Origin: Fibrobacter succinogenes | GTDB taxonomy: Bacteria; Fibrobacterota; Fibrobacteria; Fibrobacterales; Fibrobacteraceae | NCBI GenBank assembly: GCA_902776765.1 | Contig: CACYRP010000038.1 | Coordinates: forward strand, 1-33,744 | Reading direction: 5' to 3' | DNA length: 33,744 nucleotides | Part shown: in pieces, positions 14,829 to 23,497 of the stretch | Position numbering within the stretch: position 1 is the stretch's first letter | Layout of the letters: every line of letters starts with the position of its first letter | The notes under the pieces: generated by a model | Told to the model about the DNA's origin: nothing | Database searches by the model: none | Seen by the model: the letters and a program-made list of their open reading frames with translations, nothing else | Program-made: the position numbers and the translations under genes

Positions 14829-16520
14829 GTACCCTTTGAACAAATTTTCCCAGAGGTTGCGTTCTTCTTCGAACTTCTCGGCGAACTGTTTGCTCACGTG
14901 CTTATAGACAGTCTTGATGTGCTCCGCCAATTCATCGGTCACATACTTTTCTGCACCGGCATCGTCTGGGCCGGTCTCGTTCATGAGCTTGGACCACTGG
15001 CTTTCCTGGTTCTTGCTTCCCAGCGTTGAAGAAAGCGAAGAGTCCTCGTAGCACTTGTTGTTCAAGTAAATCGTCCAAACGGAATTCGGGATTTTTTCCA
15101 GTATCTTCTTGAGGAACGGTTCAGCGTTCGTCGAATAACCGTACGAGTTACCGATCAAGCAAATAAGCGGCACGTTTACAATACGTTCCACATTGACACG
15201 TCCCCAAGATTCATCCGTCATTTCGAAAGTGGCGTTGTACAAATCTTCGGCAGGTTTCGGTTCATTGTAGAAGTTGTCGATACCCAAATGCGCATCGCGC
15301 AAGCGATTGAGGTATTCCGACAACGGAGAGGTTTCATCAATACCAGAAGATTCTGTAACGCCAGCATTGACAGCCGATGCAAGCGATGCCGTTTTTGCAT
15401 CCACATGATCCGCATTTGTCGATACGGTCTTAACATTATCCTGTTCGTCTCCAGAATCATCCATCACCGCAGAATCAAACGCCGGAGAGACACGGAACTT
15501 GTGATAGAACCTGATGTTTCCTTCTTGCGACTGGAAATAAAGCGCCTTATAGCACTCGTTGTCCTTAAACAAATTGGCCAAAGCCCTATAGGCACGGTGT
15601 CTTGCACCGCCCGACGTAAACTTTCCTCGATGGATAGACACAAAGCAGTGAAACGCACGGACACAGCCATTCGTATCAATCACCGTAATGCCATCGTAAT
15701 TGAGCATCGAGATGAACATCTTACGGATAAAATTCTGTTCGTACAAATCGCGGTACGATTGCGAATCCAGCATGGAATCTGGCTTGATTTGCATTTCCTT
15801 GTAGTCTTCGATGACTATTTTTCCGGCATCAAAGTTTTCGTCATCATTGCCTTTCCAGGACGGATCCACGAACAAACATATGGTGCCATGGACTTCCCTC
15901 TTGATTTGCGAGAACAAGCCTGCCCAGAAACCCTTCGGGTACGAATCCAAATCCTTATCTTGCAAATTGTCCGAAAATTCATTTTCATCCAAGTCAAAAC
16001 GGATAAGCAAATGGTCGCTCACGCCAGCGGAAGTATGCGAATTGATGCAAATTTTGGAACGGTTCACGCACTCGATTAGCAAAAAGCCTTTTTCGAGAAG
16101 AGCGCGTTCCGTTTCGCCAGCATTACCCAAATCCGACTGGAACACCCCCACCCGAATAGACATTTCCGCCTTTTCTCGGGCGGGCATCTGCTGGATAATC
16201 AGGTCACAACCGCTCTTGCAAAAATGAATGACGTCCTTCAAGCACGCCTTGACGCGTTCCTTGAACAAGTTCTCTAGAGAATCTCCCGAAAAATCGTAAA
16301 TGCGGCGGTTCCAACCCATGGGCGGGTTTCCGTTCCCCATGATAATTCGAAACGTAAAGTGATCGTTTTCTTCTTGATAATGCGGAACGCTTGGTAAAAT
16401 TTCAATAATAGCATCAATAACGGCTTCCTTCATCTCCGGAAGCTTCCGCAAAAAGAAATCCTTGATTTTTTTTCGATCGAGGCCTATAATGCTCGAAGAG
16501 TTGTCTATTTCATCACTCAT
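14826..16520 (-). CDS. Large protein with a divergent DisA/DAC-like domain
   Basis: 564 residues, no signal peptide or clear membrane segment, so cytoplasmic. The centre resembles the diadenylate cyclase (DisA_N/DAC) domain: a strand HGTICLFVD (211-219), then NYDGITVIDTNGCVRAF (274-290) and GGARHRAYRAL (304-314). Known DACs have DGA and (G)TRHR motifs for ATP binding and cyclisation; here Asp276-Gly277 and Arg307-His308-Arg309 are kept, with Ile in place of the Ala. The first 200 residues may be a sensor region, as in other multi-domain DAC proteins. A Ser/Asp/Ala-rich linker (350-400) leads to a C-terminal region I cannot place, ending in a charged helix. A c-di-AMP synthase or a derived sensor is possible. 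It is transcribed alone, divergent from the UPF0340 gene. Confidence 0.55.
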   Translation of the reverse strand: MSDEIDNSSSIIGLDRKKIKDFFLRKLPEMKEAVIDAIIEILPSVPHYQEENDHFTFRIIMGNGNPPMGWNRRIYDFSGDSLENLFKERVKACLKDVIHFCKSGCDLIIQQMPAREKAEMSIRVGVFQSDLGNAGETERALLEKGFLLIECVNRSKICINSHTSAGVSDHLLIRFDLDENEFSDNLQDKDLDSYPKGFWAGLFSQIKREVHGTICLFVDPSWKGNDDENFDAGKIVIEDYKEMQIKPDSMLDSQSYRDLYEQNFIRKMFISMLNYDGITVIDTNGCVRAFHCFVSIHRGKFTSGGARHRAYRALANLFKDNECYKALYFQSQEGNIRFYHKFRVSPAFDSAVMDDSGDEQDNVKTVSTNADHVDAKTASLASAVNAGVTESSGIDETSPLSEYLNRLRDAHLGIDNFYNEPKPAEDLYNATFEMTDESWGRVNVERIVNVPLICLIGNSYGYSTNAEPFLKKILEKIPNSVWTIYLNNKCYEDSSLSSTLGSKNQESQWSKLMNETGPDDAGAEKYVTDELAEHIKTVYKHVSKQFAEKFEEERNLWENLFKGY

Positions 16521-16616
16521 TACATTACCAAATCACACAATATATTAACAATATACATTGCAATAGAATCATTTGGGCAGAACGGTTTCATTTTTTTGCC
16601 ATAAATCAGCCCTTTT

Positions 16617-16645
16617 TTGCACAAAATCCAAAAAAAATTTATCTT
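16617..16645 (+). promoter_or_regulatory. Promoter of the UPF0340 gene
   Basis: TTGCAC, a 17-nt spacer and TATCTT, lying 32 nt before the start codon. The same sequence also reads as TTTTTTG followed 20 nt later by TATCTTTA, close to the Bacteroidetes -33/-7 pattern. A strong AGGAG (16664-16668) lies downstream. Confidence 0.55.
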
Positions 16646-16676
16646 TAACCACAAAAATTCAGCAGGAGCTAAACCG

Positions 16677-17276
16677 ATGGCAGGTATTACTTACGAAATT
16701 GACGACAAAAAAATTGTTGAACAAATCAAGTCCGATGCCAAGAACGTCGCAACAGAACTTATCGAAGTGGCGAAGCTCAAAAAGGGCGATATCGTCGTTG
16801 TCGGTTGCAGCACCAGCGAAACTTTGGGCAACCAAGTCGGTAGCCATTCCGTCCCGGAAGTCGGGAAAGCTATTTACGAAGGGCTTCAAAGCATTTTCGG
16901 AGCGCAAGGCATCTATATCGCGGCCCAATGCTGCGAGCACTTGAACCGAGCCATCATCATCGAGCACGAAGCCGTCCCGAATGCCGATATCGTGAATGTC
17001 GTTCCTCAGCCAAAAGCTGGCGGCTCCTTCGCTACCGCTTGCTACGCAAGCTTCAAGGCTCCCGTAGCGCTCGAACATATAAAGGCAAACGCAGGAATCG
17101 ACATCGGCGGGACCCTTATCGGCATGCACCTCCGCGAAGTCGCCGTACCCGTGCGCCTAAAGCAAAACCACATCGGCAAGGCAATGATTATCGCGGCCCG
17201 CACCCGCCCGAAATTCATTGGTGGCGAACGCGCGCACTACAACGAAAGCCTAAAAGACGGCTATCCAGAGTTTTAA
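16677..17276 (+). CDS. UPF0340 / YwlG-family protein
   Basis: 199 residues from the ATG at 16677, chosen because AGGAG lies 8 nt upstream; in-frame sequence further upstream is promoter DNA. Segments GDIVVVGCSTSETLGNQVG, GIYIAAQCCEHLNRA, VPQPKAGGSFATACY and GIDIGGTLIGMHL are characteristic of the UPF0340 (DUF436, YwlG) family, found in many Firmicutes and other bacteria. The family adopts a predicted alpha/beta fold with conserved Cys and His residues; its biochemical role is not established. It is a single-gene unit with its own promoter and a strong terminator at 17305-17335. Confidence 0.9.
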   Translation: MAGITYEIDDKKIVEQIKSDAKNVATELIEVAKLKKGDIVVVGCSTSETLGNQVGSHSVPEVGKAIYEGLQSIFGAQGIYIAAQCCEHLNRAIIIEHEAVPNADIVNVVPQPKAGGSFATACYASFKAPVALEHIKANAGIDIGGTLIGMHLREVAVPVRLKQNHIGKAMIIAARTRPKFIGGERAHYNESLKDGYPEF

Positions 17277-17304
17277 ACGAAAAAATTATTTTGCTTTTGC
17301 AATG

Positions 17305-17335
17305 GTGACCGGTTAACGCCGGTCACATTTTGTTT
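17305..17335 (+). terminator. Rho-independent terminator after the UPF0340 gene
   Basis: Perfect 8-bp stem GTGACCGG/CCGGTCAC with a 6-nt loop (17305-17326) followed by ATTTTGTTT. Confidence 0.85.
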
Positions 17336-17388
17336 AACTAATATTATGTTTTTATTGCATTTTTATCTAAATTTCTTACATTTAACAT

Positions 17389-19026
17389 ATGCAAATACGT
17401 TATGTAATATTTAATTTTATTATCGGTGCGATTTTGGCAATAAACACAGGCTGCAAGGGTACTTACAACAAGCAACTGACAGCCGCCTCCAAAGCGAACA
17501 CCCCCAAATGCATTGTTGGAGTCGTGCAAAGCTCCGGCATTCAAGAATCTATCGAGAAAAAGCTTCCTAAAGCCCAAATCAAGCAATACTCAGACTTGAT
17601 TACCGCCTACTTTGCACTCCAAGTCGGGGAAATCGATGCGCTCGCCTACAACGAAACCATCCTCACCCACACGTTTAACGATAGCATGAGCGGTCTCACC
17701 TACATTCCCAACGATATCGGCGTCACCGAAGAAATCGTTATCGGCATGAACAAGCACAGCACTATTCCCAACCTCAAGGGAATCATCAACAAGTTCATCG
17801 ATAGCTTAAACGCCGCAGGCACATTGACCGAGCTCAACGAGCACTGGAACCAAAAACTAAAAACAAATCCGCTTATAAGCACCAAGGAAAGCGAATCCGA
17901 ACAAATTCTGAGAATTGCCACCTCTGCCGATGTTCCCCCATTTTCGTTCATTAACGATAAGCAAATTGTGGGAATCGACATCGATATATCAAAGCTTCTC
18001 GAAGACCGACTCAACATCAAGACCATAATTGTCAAAAAAGAACGCAGCAAACTTGTTGCCGCCCTCAAAAACAATGAAGCCGACCTCATTATCTCGGCGT
18101 TCACTAAGTCAGAAAGTCTCCAGAACGATATCGAATTTTCAAAGCCCTATTACATCGGGAAAACAGCATTCGCCATCCGCCAAAGCGATTACGAAAAAGA
18201 AGTCCCCTTGAGCAAAGTTCCTAAAATGACTTATCTTGAACCAAAAAAGCCCGATGAAATCTACAAGCTAGCCGACTTGTCCGGGAAATTTGTGGGCGTA
18301 CAAACGGGAGCGACTCTTGACGAGCAGGTGCAGCAAATGATCAAGCTCCCCCGCATCCAATATTTCACGAATATTCCTGAAATGACCAAAGCGCTAGAAC
18401 AAAGGGACCTCGATGCCATTGCCGTAGACTACTCCGTTGCAGAAGCCATCCTCAAGCACCATTCAGAATTTTCCATTTTGAAAGACCGCTTGAGCAAGGA
18501 TGAATTTGGGATTGCCATGAGGAAAAACAATCCCCTCAAAACAAGCATCGATTCTTGCATCAGGATTCTAGAAAAGAAAGGCGAAATCCAGCGAATCAAG
18601 GATAAATGGTCTAAAAACAGGTCCGCTGTTAGAGTCATGCAACAGGACTGGGTCGGAAACGACACGCTTATTGTCGGGACCGAAGCGCTCTACGCTCCTT
18701 ATGAATTTTACCAGTGGGGTGAACTTTCGGGAATCGACATCGACATCATGTACACGATTGGCAAGATGCTCAACAAGTACATCAAATTTGCCGACATGAA
18801 CTTCGACGTTTTGATTCCGTCGCTCGTGAACGAAAAGACGGACCTTTGCATTGCAGCGATGAGCATCACCGAAGAACGCAGCAATTCCATCGACTTCTCG
18901 ATTCCTTACGACAAAAACGAATCCGTGATTGTCGTACACACACCGCAGCACGCCCTAGAAAAATTCGGAGACTCCACCGGAATGTTATCGAAACTCTTCC
19001 AAAATATACAGAGTATTTTTAACTAG
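17389..19026 (+). CDS. Lipoprotein with solute-binding (SBP_bac_3) modules in half-full-half order
   Basis: 545 residues with a lipobox NTGC (Cys22), so probably a lipid-anchored periplasmic binding or sensing protein. Residues about 172-408 are a complete family 3 solute-binding domain: LRIATSADVPPFSFI, VGIDIDISKLLEDRL, ADLIISAFTKSESLQNDIEFSKPYY, then GKFVGVQTGATLDE and LDAIAVDYSVAEAIL. Residues about 40-155 match only its second half (CIVGVVQSSG ... GEIDALAYNETIL ... GTLTELNEHWNQ). Residues about 425-518 match only the first half (LIVGTEALYAPYEFY ... LSGIDIDIMYTIGKML ... TDLCIAAMSITEERSNSIDFSIPY). The two end halves could pair into a second complete, circularly permuted module. No permease, kinase or cyclase gene is adjacent, so the ligand and partner are unknown. 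Amino acids are the usual ligands of this family. Confidence 0.85.
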   Translation: MQIRYVIFNFIIGAILAINTGCKGTYNKQLTAASKANTPKCIVGVVQSSGIQESIEKKLPKAQIKQYSDLITAYFALQVGEIDALAYNETILTHTFNDSMSGLTYIPNDIGVTEEIVIGMNKHSTIPNLKGIINKFIDSLNAAGTLTELNEHWNQKLKTNPLISTKESESEQILRIATSADVPPFSFINDKQIVGIDIDISKLLEDRLNIKTIIVKKERSKLVAALKNNEADLIISAFTKSESLQNDIEFSKPYYIGKTAFAIRQSDYEKEVPLSKVPKMTYLEPKKPDEIYKLADLSGKFVGVQTGATLDEQVQQMIKLPRIQYFTNIPEMTKALEQRDLDAIAVDYSVAEAILKHHSEFSILKDRLSKDEFGIAMRKNNPLKTSIDSCIRILEKKGEIQRIKDKWSKNRSAVRVMQQDWVGNDTLIVGTEALYAPYEFYQWGELSGIDIDIMYTIGKMLNKYIKFADMNFDVLIPSLVNEKTDLCIAAMSITEERSNSIDFSIPYDKNESVIVVHTPQHALEKFGDSTGMLSKLFQNIQSIFN

Positions 19027-19146
19027 TTGGCAGAACTTAGTTGGCAGAGCTTAGTCGGCCCTTCGGCAAGCTCAGGGACCTTAAAGGTTGGTGAGCCTGT
19101 CGAACCAAAGTTCTAAGAGCTAAGAGCGAAGCGAGCTAAATTCTAA
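19025..19146. repeat. Composite heptad/palindrome element, copy 2
   Basis: Same structure as copy 1: AGTTGGC-AGAACTT-type heptads (the second variant AGAGCTT), the identical 43-nt palindromic core at 19062-19104, then TTCTAAG-type heptads with AGAGCGAAGCGAGC. Again it runs from the TAG stop of the upstream plus-strand gene to the TAG stop of the convergent minus-strand gene. Confidence 0.9.
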
Positions 19147-19937
19147 AGAACCTTGTGGTGCCTCATTGCGCGGATATTTCGAGGCAGCACTTCTTTGTGC
19201 CACTTGATCCATTCATCGTAATAGATGTAGCGCTTTTCGCGCTGGCGGAACTCGCGCCCATGAACAATGCGGCGCCCTTGTCGTTCTTCGACAGGAATCA
19301 CAATATGCAGGCATTCATGATATACAACCCCTGCAATTGCATATAAAGGACAATTCGCAGCGTCGTACCCACGGCTAATGCTAATAAGGTGAAAGTCCTC
19401 GCCCGTCACCGGATCTTTGCGTACAGAATGGAAACTGAGTCCGCCCACGCGGTTGCTCCAAGTGATACGGCATGTGAGCGTTCCGTCAAAATAAGTGTTG
19501 TTAATCGCGGCAAGCACATCCGTCAAATTGTGATGCACCCCCTGCGGGCGAATCGGCGGCAAACGCCCCTTGCTTGCGAGAGGAGCCTCACCTTTATCTG
19601 AAAAAATCTGGTCGACAGCCTGCCAAAAACGACTGACCAAATCCTTGATGACCGCCTTGTTCTTTTGCGTTTTGCGGCGCACAGCATGTTCGGCCCATTC
19701 GGCGGCAAGTTCACGAGCAGCCGCAAACTCCGGAGCCTTCATATAAGCGGGCAGCAAAACTTCCGGGTGCCCGAACAAGAACCCGCCTTTACAGCGGATG
19801 CTCTTCTTCATCAACGGATTATACTTAAAGTGGACAAGCCCATTCTGGGAGCAGTCCGGCGACGGAGCCTTGACTTCAGGCGTTGTTTCTGCCGGGACAA
19901 ATCCGAACAAGTCCAATTGTCCATCATTCAAGTTCAC
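19143..19937 (-). CDS. SprT-like zinc metalloprotease-domain protein
   Basis: 264 residues, no signal peptide. The C-terminal half has the SprT-like layout: LTDVLAAINNTYFDGTLTCRITWSNR (138-163), then the zinc motif HECLH (His207, Glu208, His211) in VVYHECLHIVIP, and HGREFRQRE with a probable third ligand His227. SprT-like domains occur in proteases of DNA-protein crosslink repair (Spartan) and in bacterial proteins of unknown role. The N-terminal about 130 residues have no recognised domain. The start ATG overlaps the stop of the upstream Cys-cluster gene by 4 nt (ATGA), so the two are cotranscribed and probably translationally coupled. Confidence 0.82.
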   Translation of the reverse strand: MNLNDGQLDLFGFVPAETTPEVKAPSPDCSQNGLVHFKYNPLMKKSIRCKGGFLFGHPEVLLPAYMKAPEFAAARELAAEWAEHAVRRKTQKNKAVIKDLVSRFWQAVDQIFSDKGEAPLASKGRLPPIRPQGVHHNLTDVLAAINNTYFDGTLTCRITWSNRVGGLSFHSVRKDPVTGEDFHLISISRGYDAANCPLYAIAGVVYHECLHIVIPVEERQGRRIVHGREFRQREKRYIYYDEWIKWHKEVLPRNIRAMRHHKVL

Positions 19938-20689
19938 GCGCCCAAGACTCCTTCATAGCCGTTCAGCGCCAGGAGTCCGCCAAAAAAGCTCTCCGGCAAA
20001 TCGAGCGCCGCATAATGTTCCGAGATCCCGTAAACGGCATCTTCGACGACATCTGGCATATAAACTATATAGCTATCGTTCTTTTCGGTCTGGAGCATAT
20101 CCGGAGTACAATAAGCAGGATCGGTCTCGCTAAAGTACATGCGACAAGAAACCGTCCGCAACGGGTAGACCGAGCAATCGCCCTTGCCATCGGAGAACGG
20201 GCAAGATTTCCACCACGAGAAGTAATCGTGGAGCGCCTTGTCTTCGGCATCGTCTTCGGAAAGCCCTTCGCTCTTGCGCGATTCAAAAAGCGACTCGAAC
20301 TTGTCCGAACGCATTTGGCACGATTCCATCAAAGACAAGAGGTCGTCCCTCTTGCGCAGTTCGCTGTACATGAAAATCAGTTCAAAAGGTTCCACCGACA
20401 TCGGGTAATGGTGGCAACAATTTCCGCATGCAGGCCTGCACTGGATAGGGCGAGGTTGCTGGACAAGTACAGCCTTTAGATACTGATCATAGGCCGCATG
20501 ATATGCCTCAGTGAACTTGAGTATTTCGGGCAACTGTTCCCGCAAGTTGTCGGGGCCAATGGCCGATTCACGCCCCAAAGACGCAGCAATGGAATCTAGA
20601 CGATCCCTTTCGACCCTGAGCAGGGTGGAAAGACGCATTTCTGCAATGCGGTAAGCCTTGGTCGGAAAATACTCTTTATAAGCATTCAT
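19934..20689 (-). CDS. YkgJ-type cysteine-cluster protein
   Basis: 251 residues from the ATG at 20689; an upstream TTG at 20698 overlaps a probable promoter box and is rejected. Cys residues are arranged as in the YkgJ (CxxxCxxCC) family: Cys84, Cys88, Cys91 and Cys92 in CRPACGNCCHHYP, then Cys163, Cys172 and Cys182 in KSCPFSDGKGDCSVYPLRTVSCRMYF. Members are thought to bind zinc or iron-sulfur; the reaction is unknown. N-terminal about 75 residues are helical and charged. It precedes and overlaps the SprT-like gene. A TATATTTG box lies at 20696-20703, very close to the start codon. Confidence 0.87.
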   Translation of the reverse strand: MNAYKEYFPTKAYRIAEMRLSTLLRVERDRLDSIAASLGRESAIGPDNLREQLPEILKFTEAYHAAYDQYLKAVLVQQPRPIQCRPACGNCCHHYPMSVEPFELIFMYSELRKRDDLLSLMESCQMRSDKFESLFESRKSEGLSEDDAEDKALHDYFSWWKSCPFSDGKGDCSVYPLRTVSCRMYFSETDPAYCTPDMLQTEKNDSYIVYMPDVVEDAVYGISEHYAALDLPESFFGGLLALNGYEGVLGA

Positions 20690-20695
20690 CGAGCG

Positions 20696-20703
20696 CAAAT
20701 ATA
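20696..20703 (-). promoter_or_regulatory. Candidate -7 box (TATATTTG) of the Cys-cluster/SprT unit
   Basis: TATATTTG on the minus strand followed by GCGC and then the ATG, 6 nt after the box. This is the same arrangement as at fabF (11511-11518). A -33 element is not evident. Confidence 0.4.
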
Positions 20704-20822
20704 TTTTTTTACGAGAATACCGTAAAAAGCGACAATAAAAAAAAGCAAGATATTCATTTTTGTAAGAATGATGTTATTTTAATGTATGGAGTAATAAAAA
20801 GATATTCTTCAGGAATGGCAGT

Positions 20823-22229
20823 ATGAGAAAAAATTCGCATGGCAAACGGATGTGTTTTGCAGCCCTCATTTTGTCTTTAGGCATTGCCGGTTGTAACCTG
20901 TTCCACCCAACTGGTAGCCGCGACGCCGAAAACGACGACACAGAAGCGCTTACTCTCGATGGTTACTTGGAATACCAAAAGTTAAACTACGATGCCGCAC
21001 GCAAATGTTTTAACAAAGCCATCAAGGCAGACTCAGGCAATTCCGAAGCATGGATTGGCCTCAGTAAATCAGTCCTAAAAATGCAAGAAGGGCTTAATGT
21101 GTTCGAGCTCGCTTCTTACGCACAAAAAACCGAAAAGAACGGCAGGAGCTCCAACGGATTCCTCGACATGAGCAACTCAAAAGCCGATTCCGTTTCAAGA
21201 GGAATCGATTCCGTCATGCTCTATCTAAACAAGTTCATTGCCCGTGACACAACGGACAGGACCGACAAAAAAATCCGATTCAGCGACATCGCCGATAGCT
21301 ATACGATACTCCAGCTTTCCAAGGCGGCACTCCGCATTAGAGGAATACATGCGCAACTCACTTCCATAATTTCGGCAGACGATGCCGGCATGATGGTGAA
21401 CCTCAATACGCTGAACGAACTTGGCGACAGCCTTAAGCCATTCCTCAACGATATAGCCTCAGCCGCAGAAGCCATTAAATCGTCACCCGAAAGCGCCTCC
21501 GAAATTATCAAGGCTTATTTGCCAGACTCTACTCGTGGATCGTTTGATGACGAAGATTACGCAGACTTCACCGTTGGTCTTGCAAATACCGTCATTGAGC
21601 TGAACGAAAGGGCCCAAACCGTTGGAGAAGACCGCGACGACGTATTCTTCAAATTCGGCAACCATATCGACGACGATGGCGATGGTTGTGTTGACGAAGA
21701 AGTTGTCGACAACTTCGATAACGACGGCGATGGAGAAGTCGATGAAGATGCTCGCGACTACCGCACTGTGGTCATGATGAGAAAGCCTCAAAACTACGCC
21801 GACCTCGTCGCTCAGGGAATGGATCCCAAAACATACGACCTCACCAAAGCACAAGTCGATTCCCTCAAGTTTATCGGGAGTTACCAATCAGTCGATATCA
21901 ACATGAACGGCACATTTGGCCCAGCAGACAGGTCCGTTCCAGAATTCATGTGGCAACCCCTGGACGAGGCGGAATGGCATTTCGTCTATCGCGACCCAAA
22001 TGTTCGTGACGAAAAAAACAACCACCTGCTCAAGTTTGCCATTGACTTATTCTTCCCAGGCAAAGACCTTGACGAAAAAATCAAGAACAAAGAACTCATT
22101 CGTCATGACACCGATGTGAACAACATCAAGTACAACTTGCAAAAGCGCATAAAAATGGTCGGCGGTTGCTGGAAGTATTACAGCGAAGAACAATTCCTCC
22201 AGTGGTTCAATGGGAGGAACGCAAAATGA
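20823..22229 (+). CDS. TPR lipoprotein with EF-hand-like calcium loops
   Basis: 468 residues. Signal sequence with lipobox IAGC (Cys24). Residues about 40-80 form a TPR-like pair (LDGYLEYQKLNYDAARKCFNKAIKADSGNSEAWIGLSK). A long helical region follows. Around residues 278-305 two acidic loops DDDGDGCVDEE and DNDGDGEVDED match the calcium-binding DxDxDG pattern seen in thrombospondin type 3 and dockerin-like motifs. The C-terminus is mixed and ends in WKYYSEEQFLQWFNGRNAK. The last bases ATGA overlap the start of the following barrel gene, so the two probably form one unit, perhaps an outer-membrane lipoprotein with its barrel partner; that partnership is inference. Confidence 0.8.
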   Translation: MRKNSHGKRMCFAALILSLGIAGCNLFHPTGSRDAENDDTEALTLDGYLEYQKLNYDAARKCFNKAIKADSGNSEAWIGLSKSVLKMQEGLNVFELASYAQKTEKNGRSSNGFLDMSNSKADSVSRGIDSVMLYLNKFIARDTTDRTDKKIRFSDIADSYTILQLSKAALRIRGIHAQLTSIISADDAGMMVNLNTLNELGDSLKPFLNDIASAAEAIKSSPESASEIIKAYLPDSTRGSFDDEDYADFTVGLANTVIELNERAQTVGEDRDDVFFKFGNHIDDDGDGCVDEEVVDNFDNDGDGEVDEDARDYRTVVMMRKPQNYADLVAQGMDPKTYDLTKAQVDSLKFIGSYQSVDINMNGTFGPADRSVPEFMWQPLDEAEWHFVYRDPNVRDEKNNHLLKFAIDLFFPGKDLDEKIKNKELIRHDTDVNNIKYNLQKRIKMVGGCWKYYSEEQFLQWFNGRNAK

Positions 22230-23497
22230 ATAAACTAACAATACTTGCACTTATTGCTTGCGCTTTTGGAATTGCTACAGCAAAATCTCCGACGCATTTT
22301 TCGCTCCGTGCAGAATCCATGGGTGGAGCCCATGTTGCAGTAGTCGATGACAAAGAAGCCATCCATTACAACTATGCCGGATTAAGCCAAATTAACAGGC
22401 TCGGCAACTACGACAAGCGTCCGGAACAAGGTTATTACCCGCGCAACAGGATTGGCGACGCTCGCGTCACGTTTGGCGGTGCAGGTGACATTTTCGCATT
22501 TCTTTCAACGTACAGCGATGTCAAGGATGTTCAGGACTTGTTCCGAAATGCCCAAAACGACGCTAATACAATAACCTTTACCCATCCTCAAGTTTCAAGC
22601 AAGACCAGCGCCATCCTCGATTCGCTTGTCAAAAATCCGAAGTACATCAGAACGATCAACTCGTACGACCACAAGGCGTTGGAAGCAAGAGTGAAGTTTG
22701 ATGCAGAACTCGCGTTCCACAACTTCGGTGCTGCCTTCTGGATGAACGGTAGCGTAGCGCCATACATCGACGCCGGCCTCATCCTCCCCTACGTTGTCGT
22801 TGATACATTCGTTATTGACGCTGTCGCCCAGATGGGTGGCGCCTACGAAATCATTCCAAATCAGCTTTCTGTCGGTTTGGGAGGCAAACTCGTCAAGCGC
22901 CACAAGACGAACATGGTTACAATCGGCCTTGCCAACTATAATACTATTGCTGATACCCTCAAAGAACAGCTAGGCGATGGCACGGACGATTTCTTTGATT
23001 CCAAGACGTTCTCGCTTGGCATAGATTTAGGCGTGCTCTACCAATTCAACCGCGAAATACGTTTTGGTGCTTCGCTCCGCGACATTTACTTTAAGTCACT
23101 CGCAGGCGAAACGCTCGTTCCGAACTTTACCATCGGCGCCAACTACAGCCCGAAATTCATGAACAGCAACACGGGTTTCGGACGCAAGTTCAACGTGGCC
23201 GTAGACTTTGCCGATATGTTCAATAACGATCGCAACTACAAGTTCTTTACGCACTTGAATTTCGGTTTCGAGCTAGAACAGACTCTAGCCGCATACCCGG
23301 GCCTCAACAACGAAATCCGCTTCCTCGTTTTGCGACTTGCAGGCGGATTCAGAGGCGGTTACCCGTCTGCCGGTATCGGAATCGAATTCCTGCGATTTTT
23401 CTCGGTTGAAGCGGCAACTTGGGGCGAAGAACGCGGCTACTACACCGGTCAGGACGAAAACCGCATCTACATGGTTCAAGCGAGCATAGGCTTTTAA
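22226..23497 (+). CDS. Outer-membrane beta-barrel protein (PorV/FadL-like)
   Basis: 423 residues from the ATG at 22226, with GGGAGGA upstream inside the end of the TPR gene and a 4-nt ATGA overlap. Signal peptide MNKLTILALIACAFGIATA. The mature N-terminus (SLRAESMGGAHVAVVDDKEAIHYNYAGLSQIN) is typical of PorV/FadL/UPF0164-like barrels, where an N-terminal stretch with the pattern G-G-A-x-x-A-x-x-D precedes the strands. The rest is amphipathic strands (LSVGLGGKLVKR, FSLGIDLGVLYQF, IRFGASLRDIYF) and ends ...VQASIGF with terminal Phe. It may be a transport or secretion-associated porin; the substrate is not evident. The stop codon directly abuts the stop codon of the convergent thioesterase gene, with no intergenic base. 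Confidence 0.8.
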   Translation: MNKLTILALIACAFGIATAKSPTHFSLRAESMGGAHVAVVDDKEAIHYNYAGLSQINRLGNYDKRPEQGYYPRNRIGDARVTFGGAGDIFAFLSTYSDVKDVQDLFRNAQNDANTITFTHPQVSSKTSAILDSLVKNPKYIRTINSYDHKALEARVKFDAELAFHNFGAAFWMNGSVAPYIDAGLILPYVVVDTFVIDAVAQMGGAYEIIPNQLSVGLGGKLVKRHKTNMVTIGLANYNTIADTLKEQLGDGTDDFFDSKTFSLGIDLGVLYQFNREIRFGASLRDIYFKSLAGETLVPNFTIGANYSPKFMNSNTGFGRKFNVAVDFADMFNNDRNYKFFTHLNFGFELEQTLAAYPGLNNEIRFLVLRLAGGFRGGYPSAGIGIEFLRFFSVEAATWGEERGYYTGQDENRIYMVQASIGF

